Counted from the stretch's first letter, positions 1 to 5,298 are shown. The stretch is 5,313 nt of DNA from Chloroflexota bacterium (GCA_020354105.1 CP070642.1:760900-766212); one strand, 5' to 3'. The notes: generated by a model from the sequence alone, not told the origin. Made by a program: numbers and translations.

Positions 1-600
1 GCTGAATTAATACAATATTCCAGCGCGCAGAATACACCCTGGCATAGGATACCTAGTATAGTTATAGCTGCAAAGCCTGGTGACCCTAGGATTCAATTGA
101 CCGAGGACGCAGTAGATTTCTGGAATCGACGGCTTTCTGAAGTAGGAACACCTTTTCGCTTCGGTCCTGTTACTCGAAGAATTCAAATGATATCTGTTGA
201 CTATTTAGAAGAACTGAGTCAGTCACTTGGAGGGGGGCAAAAACCGCCAACACCTCAACCAATAGCTGATATTCCTGAAGATATAATCGTAGCACTATCA
301 GATGGAGATTTCGTATCATTTTCGTCAAGACTTGATCCTGAAAAGAAGCTGGTTGGAATCAGGGATTGTAGTGATGCGCCTCTGAATCTGAATAACGTAC
401 AACGTAACCTGATTGCGCATGAGCTTGGTCATCTACTGGGTCTGGGACATAACAATGACCCAACAAAACTGATGTGCGGGAGACCGGCAACATGCCGGCC
501 TGGTGACTATCACTGTGAAATAGATGAATTCTTTCCTCTTACAAGTTGGGAGAAAGCACACCTTTTAAGGCTGTATCCTGCTAGTTGGGCACCAGAGTAG
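1..600 (+). CDS. Matrixin-like zinc metalloprotease, C-terminal part (5' end outside window)
   Basis: This is a probable zinc endopeptidase of the metzincin (M10, matrixin-like) type. The frame has no stop from base 1, so the gene starts upstream; the TTG at 97 is internal, and the preceding codons read IPSIVIAAKPGDPRIQL, typical of the start of a matrixin catalytic domain. The next residues (EDAVDFWN) fit the first helix. The zinc motif HELGHLLGLGH is at 418-450: three His ligands and the catalytic Glu. Eight residues later LMCG supplies the Met-turn methionine. Four cysteines lie in the last 110 residues, one just before the motif and three after it, including CRPGDYHC; they could form disulfides, which would suit an exported enzyme. 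The C-terminal SWEKAHLLRLYP resembles the closing helix of the family. Signal peptide and propeptide cannot be seen. The class is secure; substrate and cell location are inferred. The next gene is convergent and 51 bp away, and no clear terminator lies between them. Confidence 0.85.
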   Translation, partial: AELIQYSSAQNTPWHRIPSIVIAAKPGDPRIQLTEDAVDFWNRRLSEVGTPFRFGPVTRRIQMISVDYLEELSQSLGGGQKPPTPQPIADIPEDIIVALSDGDFVSFSSRLDPEKKLVGIRDCSDAPLNLNNVQRNLIAHELGHLLGLGHNNDPTKLMCGRPATCRPGDYHCEIDEFFPLTSWEKAHLLRLYPASWAPE

Positions 601-651
601 TAACACAGCGGTAAATTTGACAATAAACCTTAACTAGCTTCAGCTATAACA

Positions 652-1344
652 TTACCAGACAAGCGGGATTAGCCGGTATTTCACTTGCCTGGCATACTCT
701 TTATAGCCCGGCAGTTCATTTTGCAGCGTGCGGTCTTCCAGTGCCGTGCGGATTACTATTATTATTGCCAGCATGCCGCTGGGCACGAAACCCCACCATG
801 AACCTAAAATCAATGGATAGGCTAATATTGAAAAGATTAAACCGGCATATCCCGGATGTCTCATTATCCTGTAAGGGCCAGAGGTACAAACATATTGCTG
901 TCTGTCATCCTGGATGCGTGCCGTCCATTCAAAGAACTTATTGACGGCCATTGCCCAGAGTGGGAACGGACTGGCACATACAAACATAAATATGCCTACG
1001 AAAGTTAACCAGAAAGGCATAAACGACCATTGAAATCTAATTGCATCGAACCCCATGATGATCAGGTTGCCGAAGGTCAGTACGGGATAAATAGCTACCC
1101 ATAATTTATCGAAGCCTTTTGTGCCTTCCTTGACAACGCTGCCGCGTTCATTCAGCATCTCCGGATTCACCCTTGCCAGCACCGCTGTACTTATTACCCA
1201 ATAAATCGAAACCACGCCAGCGTATATCCAACCGTTTACCCAGTCAAGCGTACCCGCTGATATAAATAAAATTACAAATCCGATGACTATAAGAAGTGAT
1301 TGTACAACGATACTTCTAATGACAGAGCGATTAAGACTGCTCAC
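652..1344 (-). CDS. Membrane methyltransferase, isoprenylcysteine/phospholipid methyltransferase-like
   Basis: This 230-residue integral membrane protein probably transfers a methyl group from S-adenosylmethionine to a lipid-like or small hydrophobic substrate. Hydrophobic segments lie at about residues 10-30, 38-57, 80-100, 108-135 and 165-200. The family signature is in the C-terminal half: GPYRIMRHPGYAG (156-168), then E203 and E210 in ALEDRTLQNELPGYKEYARQ, ending with a KYRLIP-type tail. This is the cofactor-binding pattern of bacterial relatives of Icmt and phospholipid N-methyltransferases. The start is GTG at 1344, chosen because GGAGGTGA sits six bases upstream and no better start exists. 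Length is normal for the bacterial family. True protein prenylcysteine methylation is unlikely in bacteria, so the substrate is unknown. The gene is divergent from the lipoprotein gene, with 168 bp between the two starts. The family assignment is strong; the specific reaction is not shown by the sequence. Confidence 0.88.
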   Translation of the reverse strand: MSSLNRSVIRSIVVQSLLIVIGFVILFISAGTLDWVNGWIYAGVVSIYWVISTAVLARVNPEMLNERGSVVKEGTKGFDKLWVAIYPVLTFGNLIIMGFDAIRFQWSFMPFWLTFVGIFMFVCASPFPLWAMAVNKFFEWTARIQDDRQQYVCTSGPYRIMRHPGYAGLIFSILAYPLILGSWWGFVPSGMLAIIIVIRTALEDRTLQNELPGYKEYARQVKYRLIPLVW

Positions 1345-1371
1345 CTCTCACCTCCGATACGTTTCGGCAGT

Positions 1372-1377
1372 ATTATA
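1372..1377 (-). promoter_or_regulatory. Candidate -10 box for the membrane methyltransferase gene
   Basis: The minus strand reads a perfect TATAAT here, 28 bases before the GTG start, leaving a leader of about 20 nt that holds the ribosome binding site. The hexamer 17 bases upstream (TTCCAT) is a poor -35 box, so the promoter may be weak or need an activator. It is a pattern match only. Confidence 0.35.
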
Positions 1378-1458
1378 CATTTACATACTTCCGAATGGAA
1401 TGCCACTACCGTATGACTATGGAGCAAACGGCAAAGGGACGTAAGTCACATACAGGTG

Positions 1459-1487
1459 TTGAACAATACTATAATATATAATAAAAC
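1459..1487 (+). promoter_or_regulatory. AT-rich promoter region of the lipoprotein gene
   Basis: Two overlapping perfect TATAAT boxes occur at 1470-1475 and 1477-1482 in a very AT-rich stretch 30-45 bases before the start codon. A TTGAAC at 1459-1464 is too close to either one to serve as a standard -35, so I cannot fix which elements are used. The stretch is the most likely promoter location for the gene at 1513. Confidence 0.4.
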
Positions 1488-1512
1488 CACAGTATATAAG
1501 GGGGAGGCATAA

Positions 1513-2232
1513 ATGAAGAGATATATTGCTATAGTGGTACTGGGTGTATTGCTAGTGTCGGGACTTGTTGCGGTCACCGCTTGTGGCATTTCGCAAGCTC
1601 CAGCATATCCCGAGCAGGGTAGCCAGATAGGTCCAGGTTACCCGATGGGACCCGGCGGAATGATGGGACATGGTGGCATGATGGGACCAGGTAATATCGG
1701 GCCTGGTGGCCCATACCGTAGCGATGGGGAGCGAATCAGTATGGAAAAGGCCATTGAAATTGTGGAGGACTATCTCCATAGTAGCAACAGGTCTGACCTC
1801 GAGGTAACGGAGATAATGGAATTTGAATATAACTTCTATGTTATCTTCGCAGAAAAAGATACTGGTATTCACGCTTTTGAAGCCCTGATAGATCCCTACA
1901 CGGGGGATATTTATCCCGAACCGGGGCCCAACATGATGTGGAATTCAAAGTATGGCATGATGTCAGGCATGATGTGGGGAAATCAATTCCCTTCTGGCGA
2001 GATGACAGTTACTGAAGATGAGGCAACAGGGTATGCCCAGAGATTCATCGACAGCTACCTGCCAGGAGCAAAAACCGAAGAACCAGACCGTTTCTACGGT
2101 TACTATACACTTCATATTCTCAAAGACGGGCAGATATATGGTATGTTGAGTGTGAACGGATACACCGGTCAGGTCTGGTATCACTCGTGGCATGGTAGAT
2201 TCCTGGGGATGGAAGAATTTGTTGAACACTAG
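1513..2232 (+). CDS. Met/Gly-rich lipoprotein with two PepSY-like repeats
   Basis: The 239-residue product is a predicted membrane-anchored lipoprotein facing outside the cytoplasm. It begins MKR plus a hydrophobic stretch to residue 23 and a lipobox VTAC, with Cys24 as the lipidation site. Residues 40-68 are Gly/Pro/Met-rich, including a six-residue repeat GGMMGH/GGMMGP that is visible in DNA as an 18-bp period (1660-1687). A second Met cluster lies at 141-154 (MMW...GMMSGMMW). Two related alpha-beta units follow the pattern helix, strand, strand, GxTGxx: residues 76-135 (ending DPYTGDIYPE) and 164-225 (ending NGYTGQVWYH). These resemble PepSY-type domains. Exposed Met and His suggest binding of a soft metal such as Cu(I); this is an inference. 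The ATG is preceded by GGGGGAGG five bases upstream, which decides the start. The gene is divergent from the membrane methyltransferase and is probably transcribed alone. The lipoprotein call is firm; the function is unknown. Confidence 0.8.
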   Translation: MKRYIAIVVLGVLLVSGLVAVTACGISQAPAYPEQGSQIGPGYPMGPGGMMGHGGMMGPGNIGPGGPYRSDGERISMEKAIEIVEDYLHSSNRSDLEVTEIMEFEYNFYVIFAEKDTGIHAFEALIDPYTGDIYPEPGPNMMWNSKYGMMSGMMWGNQFPSGEMTVTEDEATGYAQRFIDSYLPGAKTEEPDRFYGYYTLHILKDGQIYGMLSVNGYTGQVWYHSWHGRFLGMEEFVEH

Positions 2233-2346
2233 ATGGGAAATGAGTATGCTGACTGGTCAGTTTGACTCTTAATCAAATGATAAACATGTTGGCTCTGAGC
2301 CGTGGTACTTGCTGAGGATGAGCTAAAGCCAAGGCGTCTCTAATTT

Positions 2347-2365
2347 AACAATTGGTATAATTGTT
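2347..2365 (+). promoter_or_regulatory. Extended -10 promoter inside a perfect inverted repeat (candidate operator)
   Basis: TGGTATAAT (2353-2361) is a perfect extended -10 element about 58 bases before the methyltransferase start at 2419. It lies within the inverted repeat AACAATT-GGTAT-AATTGTT, with 7-bp arms and a 5-base centre. No good -35 hexamer is present, which is acceptable for an extended -10 promoter. A dimeric repressor bound to the palindrome would cover the -10 element, but no regulator gene is next to it. The rest of 2233-2418 shows only weak inverted repeats (2256-2267; TTGGCT/AGCCAA at 2289-2294 and 2327-2332) and no clear terminator. Confidence 0.45.
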
Positions 2366-2418
2366 GGGGCAGGTCCAGTAGTGCTCTTCAGGTACCGGTA
2401 GTACTCAAGGGTGAAGAT

Positions 2419-3222
2419 ATGAGCTCGGCTACTTATGACTCAATCGGTATAGATTATAACCAAAACCGGGCTGCCGACCATCGCATTCTGGCGGTCATCA
2501 AGGAGTTGCTTGGGCTACCATTGGGCTCAACAATTGCTGACATCGGTGCAGGGACGGGAAACTACAGCAATGCTCTGGCAGACCTTGGCTATAAAATAGA
2601 AGCTGTCGAACCATCGGGGGTAATGCGCAGGCAAGCAAGTCCCCACCCGCGGGTACACTGGCTGTCCGGTTCAGCGGAAGCAATCCCGCTTGAGAACAAT
2701 TCAGTAGATGGTGTTATCATAATCCTGGCTATTCATCATTTCTCAGATATCCCACGTGCCGCAAAAGAAATGTATCGCATTTGCCCTAACGGACCTATTG
2801 TGATATTTACTGTGGACCGTCGAAAAAGCAAGCAATTCTGGTTTGATGATTACTTTCCGGAAATCGCCCAGCGTAATTTTGATGCCCTGCCAGCAATCGA
2901 TGAAATCGCTGGTATTATTGCTGAAGCCGGTAAATGGCAAACACTAATCAAGAGGTTCCCTCTGCCACCGGATTTGGCCGACAGGAATATGGCTGCAGCG
3001 TGGGCAAGGCCGGAGATGTATTTTGATGCTCAGATGAGGCAGAACACATCAGGTTTTGCCCTGGCCCCTCCCGCTGCCGTCGAACGCGGATTGAAACGAC
3101 TGCAACAGGATTTGCAGTCCGGGCAATGGGACAGTAAGCACGGTCATTTAAGACGCCGAAAGTACTTCGACGCAGGTTTCAGATTCCTCAGATTCACAGC
3201 GCCAGAGAGGCGGAGGAAGTAG
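2419..3222 (+). CDS. Class I SAM-dependent methyltransferase
   Basis: This is a 267-residue soluble methyltransferase with a Rossmann-type fold, expected to act in the cytoplasm on a small molecule. The N-terminus (YDSIGIDYNQNRAADHRI) is typical of the UbiE/Methyltransf_11 group. Motif I is DIGAGTGNYS at residues 41-50, which binds S-adenosylmethionine. The acidic end of strand 2 is E64 in AVEPS. GSAEAIPLENNSVDGVI (84-100) carries the motif that contacts the adenine and the strand 4 start, followed by AIHHF (104-108) near the active site. The C-terminal third, rich in Arg and aromatic residues, is probably the substrate lid and does not identify a substrate. The ATG at 2419 has a modest AAGGGTGA site upstream. 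Quinone, cobalamin-precursor or xenobiotic methylation are all possible; the sequence does not choose. It stands alone between the lipoprotein gene and a convergent TM2 gene. No terminator is evident in the 58-bp gap at 3223-3280. Confidence 0.88.
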   Translation: MSSATYDSIGIDYNQNRAADHRILAVIKELLGLPLGSTIADIGAGTGNYSNALADLGYKIEAVEPSGVMRRQASPHPRVHWLSGSAEAIPLENNSVDGVIIILAIHHFSDIPRAAKEMYRICPNGPIVIFTVDRRKSKQFWFDDYFPEIAQRNFDALPAIDEIAGIIAEAGKWQTLIKRFPLPPDLADRNMAAAWARPEMYFDAQMRQNTSGFALAPPAAVERGLKRLQQDLQSGQWDSKHGHLRRRKYFDAGFRFLRFTAPERRRK

Positions 3223-3280
3223 TCTAGGGCCGTCTTTCCTCCTGTGGTAATTGACTTTTCTGGAATTATTGGTATAGCTT

Positions 3281-3484
3281 TTAGGACTGGCTGACCTGTC
3301 CAAATCTGTAGGCAGCGATGGCTACATCGACTAAATACCACACTCCAAAGCCGCCGCATGTTATCAACTTAATGACACCTAAAGCCACTTCTCCTCGGTA
3401 AAAACGGTCCAGGCCGAAATAGCCACCCAGGAAAGATATTATTAGAATAGTTAGTTGTTGTTTCCATTCTTGTTTTGCCTTCAT
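3281..3484 (-). CDS. TM2 domain-containing membrane protein
   Basis: This 67-residue protein is almost entirely one TM2 domain. A short charged start (MKAKQEWKQQ) leads into a first membrane helix at about 11-27, then the characteristic loop GLDRFYRGE (24-32). A second helix at about 33-56 carries GVIKLITCGGFGVWYLVD, matching the family pattern of hairpin helices joined by a D-R-F-Y motif and ending in a W-x-x-D box. The role of bacterial TM2 proteins is not settled, so none is claimed. The ATG is preceded by AAAGGAGG seven bases upstream, a strong site that fixes the start. About 190 bp separates it from the next upstream gene on the same strand. The upstream DNA is AT-rich, but I could not pick a convincing -35/-10 pair, so co-transcription with the gene at 3677-3892 remains possible. 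Confidence 0.88.
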   Translation of the reverse strand: MKAKQEWKQQLTILIISFLGGYFGLDRFYRGEVALGVIKLITCGGFGVWYLVDVAIAAYRFGQVSQS

Positions 3485-3558
3485 CTAAGATCCTCCTTTG
3501 GTTTTGTTTAATCTACAATTTACCATAATGGGCAAAAATCATATAATCGCCCGTTCAA

Positions 3559-3699
3559 TTAATATCTTACTATTGATGTGTCATCGCCATCGAGATAGAC
3601 GTGGAGGGAATAAGACATATGTTGACCAGCAACATAGATGATAGCATAGAGATGTAGTTCGCTAGCTGCCTCCGTGTTACTTGCTAAAAATCTTAGCAT
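3559..3699 (-). CDS. Possible 46-residue small ORF overlapping the end of the upstream gene
   Basis: An ATG-started frame begins inside the last codons of the small membrane protein gene, overlapping it by 23 bp in the +1 frame, and runs 46 codons to TAA. The product starts MLRFLASNTEAAS and continues with an alternating pattern of hydrophobic and polar residues (ELHLYAIIYVAG, then SYSLHVYLDGDDTSI), which looks like beta strands rather than random translation. There is no Shine-Dalgarno site before the ATG, so expression would need translational coupling to the overlapping upstream gene. I recognise no family. It could be a remnant of a longer decayed gene, or a chance open frame. Confidence 0.25.
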   Translation of the reverse strand: MLRFLASNTEAASELHLYAIIYVAGQHMSYSLHVYLDGDDTSIVRY

Positions 3700-3892
3700 A
3701 AAGAGGAATCGCTATCACCACGGCTACAACAAGAAATATCCACCACGTCTCTATTGGTAACCATATTGCCAGTAGCAAACCTAATGCCACCCCAGCAAGA
3801 AACTTGACTGTTATCAATAGTAAGAGTTGATATTTTGGTAACTGTCTTAATTTTTCTATCCTGCTATCATACCAGCGGACAATGCTTGCCAT
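3677..3892 (-). CDS. Small two-helix membrane protein, unknown function
   Basis: This 71-residue protein has a basic, amphipathic start (MASIVRWYDSRIEKLRQLPK) followed by two hydrophobic helices at about residues 22-44 (containing GVALGLLLAIW) and 49-66 (WWIFLVVAVVIAIPLY), then a short basic tail (AKIFSK). By the positive-inside rule both ends should face the cytoplasm, with the LPIETW turn outside. I do not recognise a named family. The start is supported by GGAGG eight bases before the ATG, and a near-consensus promoter lies just upstream. The length, charge pattern and ribosome binding site make it a credible gene. A small envelope-stress or membrane-accessory role is possible, but nothing in the sequence proves it. 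Confidence 0.72.
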   Translation of the reverse strand: MASIVRWYDSRIEKLRQLPKYQLLLLITVKFLAGVALGLLLAIWLPIETWWIFLVVAVVIAIPLYAKIFSK

Positions 3893-3939
3893 AGTATGTA
3901 CCTCCTATCCCTGTTGCGAAACCATAAAATTGTTTGGTA

Positions 3940-3968
3940 ATAATATCGCTTGACCTTAGCAATATCAA
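3940..3968 (-). promoter_or_regulatory. Sigma70-type promoter for the small membrane protein gene
   Basis: On the minus strand TTGATA (3963-3968) and TATTAT (3940-3945) each match the consensus at five of six positions and are separated by exactly 17 bases. The predicted transcript would start near 3933, giving a leader of about 40 nt to the ATG at 3892. This is the best promoter match in the window. Confidence 0.6.
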
Positions 3969-4004
3969 GACAGCTCTAACTAAAAAAGTGGCATGGTTGT
4001 TGGT

Positions 4005-4340
4005 GGCAGGTCACAAAAGTACAGTAGATTTAAGCGAATATGGGGTATAAGTTTCTTTTCGATTCATACTTAGTCGAGCATAAATGTTATCTTCATCTGA
4101 ACCCGGTACTCGGCGATTTTTCCTTTGTCATCGAGTATAATTTCCTGGTTCCAAATCCATGCGGATTTTACATTCCTGAGAGTTTTCTGGGCGCGAGCGA
4201 TTCCTTTTTTCATTGCGTCATCGAAGCTCTGTTTAGAAGACGCTTTGACTTCAGTGGTTCTTGAAATTGACATTTGCGAACTCCTTTCTACCAGTTAAGA
4301 TTGAGCTAGATTTCTCATATAGTATATCGTGTGACCTGCC
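4005..4340. repeat. 11-bp inverted repeat flanking the dodecin gene
   Basis: GGCAGGTCACA at 4005-4015 is repeated exactly, in inverted orientation, as TGTGACCTGCC at 4330-4340. The arms enclose 314 bp that contain only the dodecin gene and its leader. A related direct copy, TTGTTGG plus GGCAGGTC, occurs at 2361-2375 and matches 3997-4012 apart from one inserted base. A few 11-bp inverted matches are expected by chance in a window this size, so the significance rests on the position around a single gene and on the third copy. I see no target-site duplication or transposase. Confidence 0.3.
4070..4273 (-). CDS. Dodecin family flavin-binding protein
   Basis: The 67-residue product matches the dodecin fold: a short strand (SISRTTEVKASS), one helix (SFDDAMKKGIARAQKTLRNV, residues 16-35) and two long strands (SAWIWNQEIIL and KIAEYRVQMKITFML). 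Dodecins assemble into hollow dodecamers that bind flavin, or in some lineages coenzyme A, and are thought to store or buffer free flavin in the cytoplasm. Trp39 or Trp41 on the strand after the helix is placed to stack on the isoalloxazine ring, and the closing YRVQMKITF strand is the usual family end. The ATG has AAAGGAG seven bases upstream. Length is normal. The gene stands alone, flanked by an inverted repeat, with a G-tract in its upstream region. Ligand specificity cannot be read with certainty. Confidence 0.85.
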   Translation of the reverse strand: MSISRTTEVKASSKQSFDDAMKKGIARAQKTLRNVKSAWIWNQEIILDDKGKIAEYRVQMKITFMLD

Positions 4341-4360
4341 CCCCCCCAAACATTGTACCA
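4321..4360 (-). promoter_or_regulatory. Candidate dodecin promoter with a nine-G tract in the spacer
   Basis: On the minus strand TATACT (4321-4326) is a good -10 box. Seventeen bases upstream is TTGGGG (4344-4349), a weak -35 that overlaps a run of nine G (4339-4347 as C on the plus strand). Slightly further up, TGGTACAAT (4352-4360) is an extended -10 that could act alone and would place the G-run in the leader. Either way the homopolymer lies where length changes could affect expression. These are pattern matches only. Confidence 0.4.
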
Positions 4361-4367
4361 TTTTATG

Positions 4368-4426
4368 AGTCAGGATGGTTGGAGTGCAAATAGGGGTGGT
4401 AGGTTCGAATTCCGTCGGCTTCACCA
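4368..4426 (+). pseudogene. tRNA-like relic lacking the anticodon arm
   Basis: The 3' part has exact tRNA spacing: five bases (4399-4403), the T loop TTCGAAT (4404-4410), five bases, a seven-base acceptor strand CGGCTTC (4416-4422), discriminator A and an encoded CCA (4424-4426). Upstream, AGTC, AGGATGGTTG and GAGT (4368-4385) resemble a D arm, with the GG of the D loop at 4377-4378. Only about 13 bases separate the two arms, where about 23 are expected, so the anticodon arm is missing. The T stem pairs poorly, and no matching 5' acceptor strand (GAAGCCG) precedes it. It cannot be a working tRNA as it stands. It may be a decayed gene or a fragment left by an element that inserted into a tRNA or tmRNA gene. 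Amino acid identity is unknown. Confidence 0.45.
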
Positions 4427-4476
4427 TGTGTGACAAGCGCATTTGTGCTGTTCTAAGAGCGGCCGCCCAGTGAGGG

Positions 4477-5166
4477 CTAGGTGAGTTCTCTTAATTCCAA
4501 CAGGGAAAGAAATCCATCCACGTCTTGGTAGTCGGGTAGGACGTGCCTGGCTCCTTCGGCAATCAGTTTCCTGGCTCCTTCACCCTGACCGATACCGATG
4601 AACGGATATCCTAATCTCTGAGCACAACGAATATCCCAAACACCATCTCCGATGTAAAAGATTTCTCGAAATGGGTATCGATAATGCGCTTCAGCTCTGA
4701 CAAGAGCCAGTTTACAGATGCCTTCACGAGAACGATCATCATCAGAAAAAGCATGGGGAATATTTTCCGTAGGCAAACCTGCTGCGCGGAGCTTGAAGAG
4801 GGCAGAATCTCTCCAATCACCACCGGCGTAAGCAACAGCGTAGTCTGGCGAGGTAAGAAGTCGGGTAAGGACACTTGAGGCGCCACGTATCGGCTGCACG
4901 CCGCCATGTGCCGAGGCAACCTCAGAGATCAACTCTAAAAAGCGATTGCGAAAATAATTGACCTCTTTCGAGCTAGGACGATGTCCCTGACGAAGCTGAT
5001 AAACCTCTTCTAAGACACAGGAATTGGTGACATGGGTGTAAGACTCCCAGTCATTCGAGACCGCTTTGAAGCCAAACACGTCGTCGAGGGCTTTGATGAA
5101 GGCTTCATCGTCAAGATCGTTCGACTCCGTAAGGGTGCCATCGATGTCAAAAATTACAAGCTTCAT
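4477..5166 (-). CDS. HAD-superfamily hydrolase (phosphatase-type)
   Basis: This 229-residue protein is a haloacid dehalogenase-superfamily hydrolase, probably a cytoplasmic phosphatase on a small phosphorylated metabolite. Motif I is DIDGTLTES at residues 7-15, with Asp7 as nucleophile and Asp9 as general acid/base. A helical cap follows at about 18-90. Motif II is at VAYAGGDW (111-118), where relatives usually have Thr or Ser; here the matching residue appears to be Gly115. Lys152 is the likely motif III base, and GDGVWD (173-178) is motif IV with the magnesium-binding Asp174 and Asp178. The length is typical. AAAGGAG lies 12 bases before the ATG, longer than usual; no closer in-frame start exists, and motif I at the very N-terminus fixes this start. 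A possible promoter is at 5269-5298. Upstream on this strand the gene has no visible partner, so the substrate is unknown. Confidence 0.87.
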   Translation of the reverse strand: MKLVIFDIDGTLTESNDLDDEAFIKALDDVFGFKAVSNDWESYTHVTNSCVLEEVYQLRQGHRPSSKEVNYFRNRFLELISEVASAHGGVQPIRGASSVLTRLLTSPDYAVAYAGGDWRDSALFKLRAAGLPTENIPHAFSDDDRSREGICKLALVRAEAHYRYPFREIFYIGDGVWDIRCAQRLGYPFIGIGQGEGARKLIAEGARHVLPDYQDVDGFLSLLELRELT

Positions 5167-5268
5167 AGTCCCGTCATACTCCTTTATAGAATAGCTTGTG
5201 ATTATGCTGCGGTTTTACAGTATGTTGCTCCAAGCGGGGATGTTTTACAACAATCGTCATTTTGAAAC

Positions 5269-5298
5269 AGTGTAGGACGACCCTGTGCCAGAAGTCAA
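5269..5298 (-). promoter_or_regulatory. Candidate promoter for the HAD hydrolase gene
   Basis: On the minus strand TTGACT (5293-5298) and TACACT (5269-5274) are spaced by 18 bases. The -35 box lies in the loop of a short inverted repeat, TGCCAG/CTGGCA (5286-5291 and 5308-5313), that runs to the window edge and could be an operator. The leader would be about 95 nt. The rest of 5167-5268 shows no gene. Confidence is low because the -10 matches at only four of six positions. Confidence 0.3.

Noticed and set aside
97..99. TTG as a start codon for the metalloprotease
   Set aside because: The frame stays open upstream to base 1 with family-like residues, and there is no ribosome binding site before the TTG.
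741..944. Plus-strand frame of 67 codons opposite the membrane methyltransferase
   Set aside because: It is a shadow of the conserved C-terminal signature region on the other strand, with no ribosome site.
1552..2229. Two minus-strand open frames (1552-1872 and 1963-2229) opposite the lipoprotein gene
   Set aside because: They are antisense shadows. They lack ribosome binding sites and domain features, while the plus frame has a clear lipoprotein signal and conserved architecture.
2254..2277. CTGAC/GTCAG hairpin after the lipoprotein gene as a terminator
   Set aside because: The loop is too small for the five-base stem to form fully, and no clean run of T follows.
3603..3657. GGAGGG followed ten bases later by a 12-codon plus-strand frame
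   Set aside because: The spacing is loose, the peptide is very short and no promoter is evident; this is likely chance.
4040..4264. Plus-strand frame of 74 codons opposite the dodecin gene
   Set aside because: It is antisense to a clear dodecin with a strong ribosome binding site and has no recognisable features of its own.
4251..4442. Minus-strand open frame of 63 codons upstream of the dodecin gene
   Set aside because: Its MVKPTEFEPTTPI start is the antisense translation of the tRNA-like T arm, a well-known source of false proteins, and the rest runs through the promoter and the C/G homopolymer.
4432..4456. Imperfect inverted repeat downstream of the HAD gene as a terminator
   Set aside because: The ten-base arms have several mismatches and there is no T run on either strand.
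4459..4466. NotI site GCGGCCGC as possible vector or linker sequence
   Set aside because: It is a single eight-base match with no adjacent vector sequence, so it is most likely natural.
4611..5265. Open frames at 4611-4919 (-), 4684-4878 (+) and 5032-5265 (+) over or beside the HAD gene
   Set aside because: The HAD motifs are all in one continuous minus frame with proper start and stop; the others show no motif or ribosome site.
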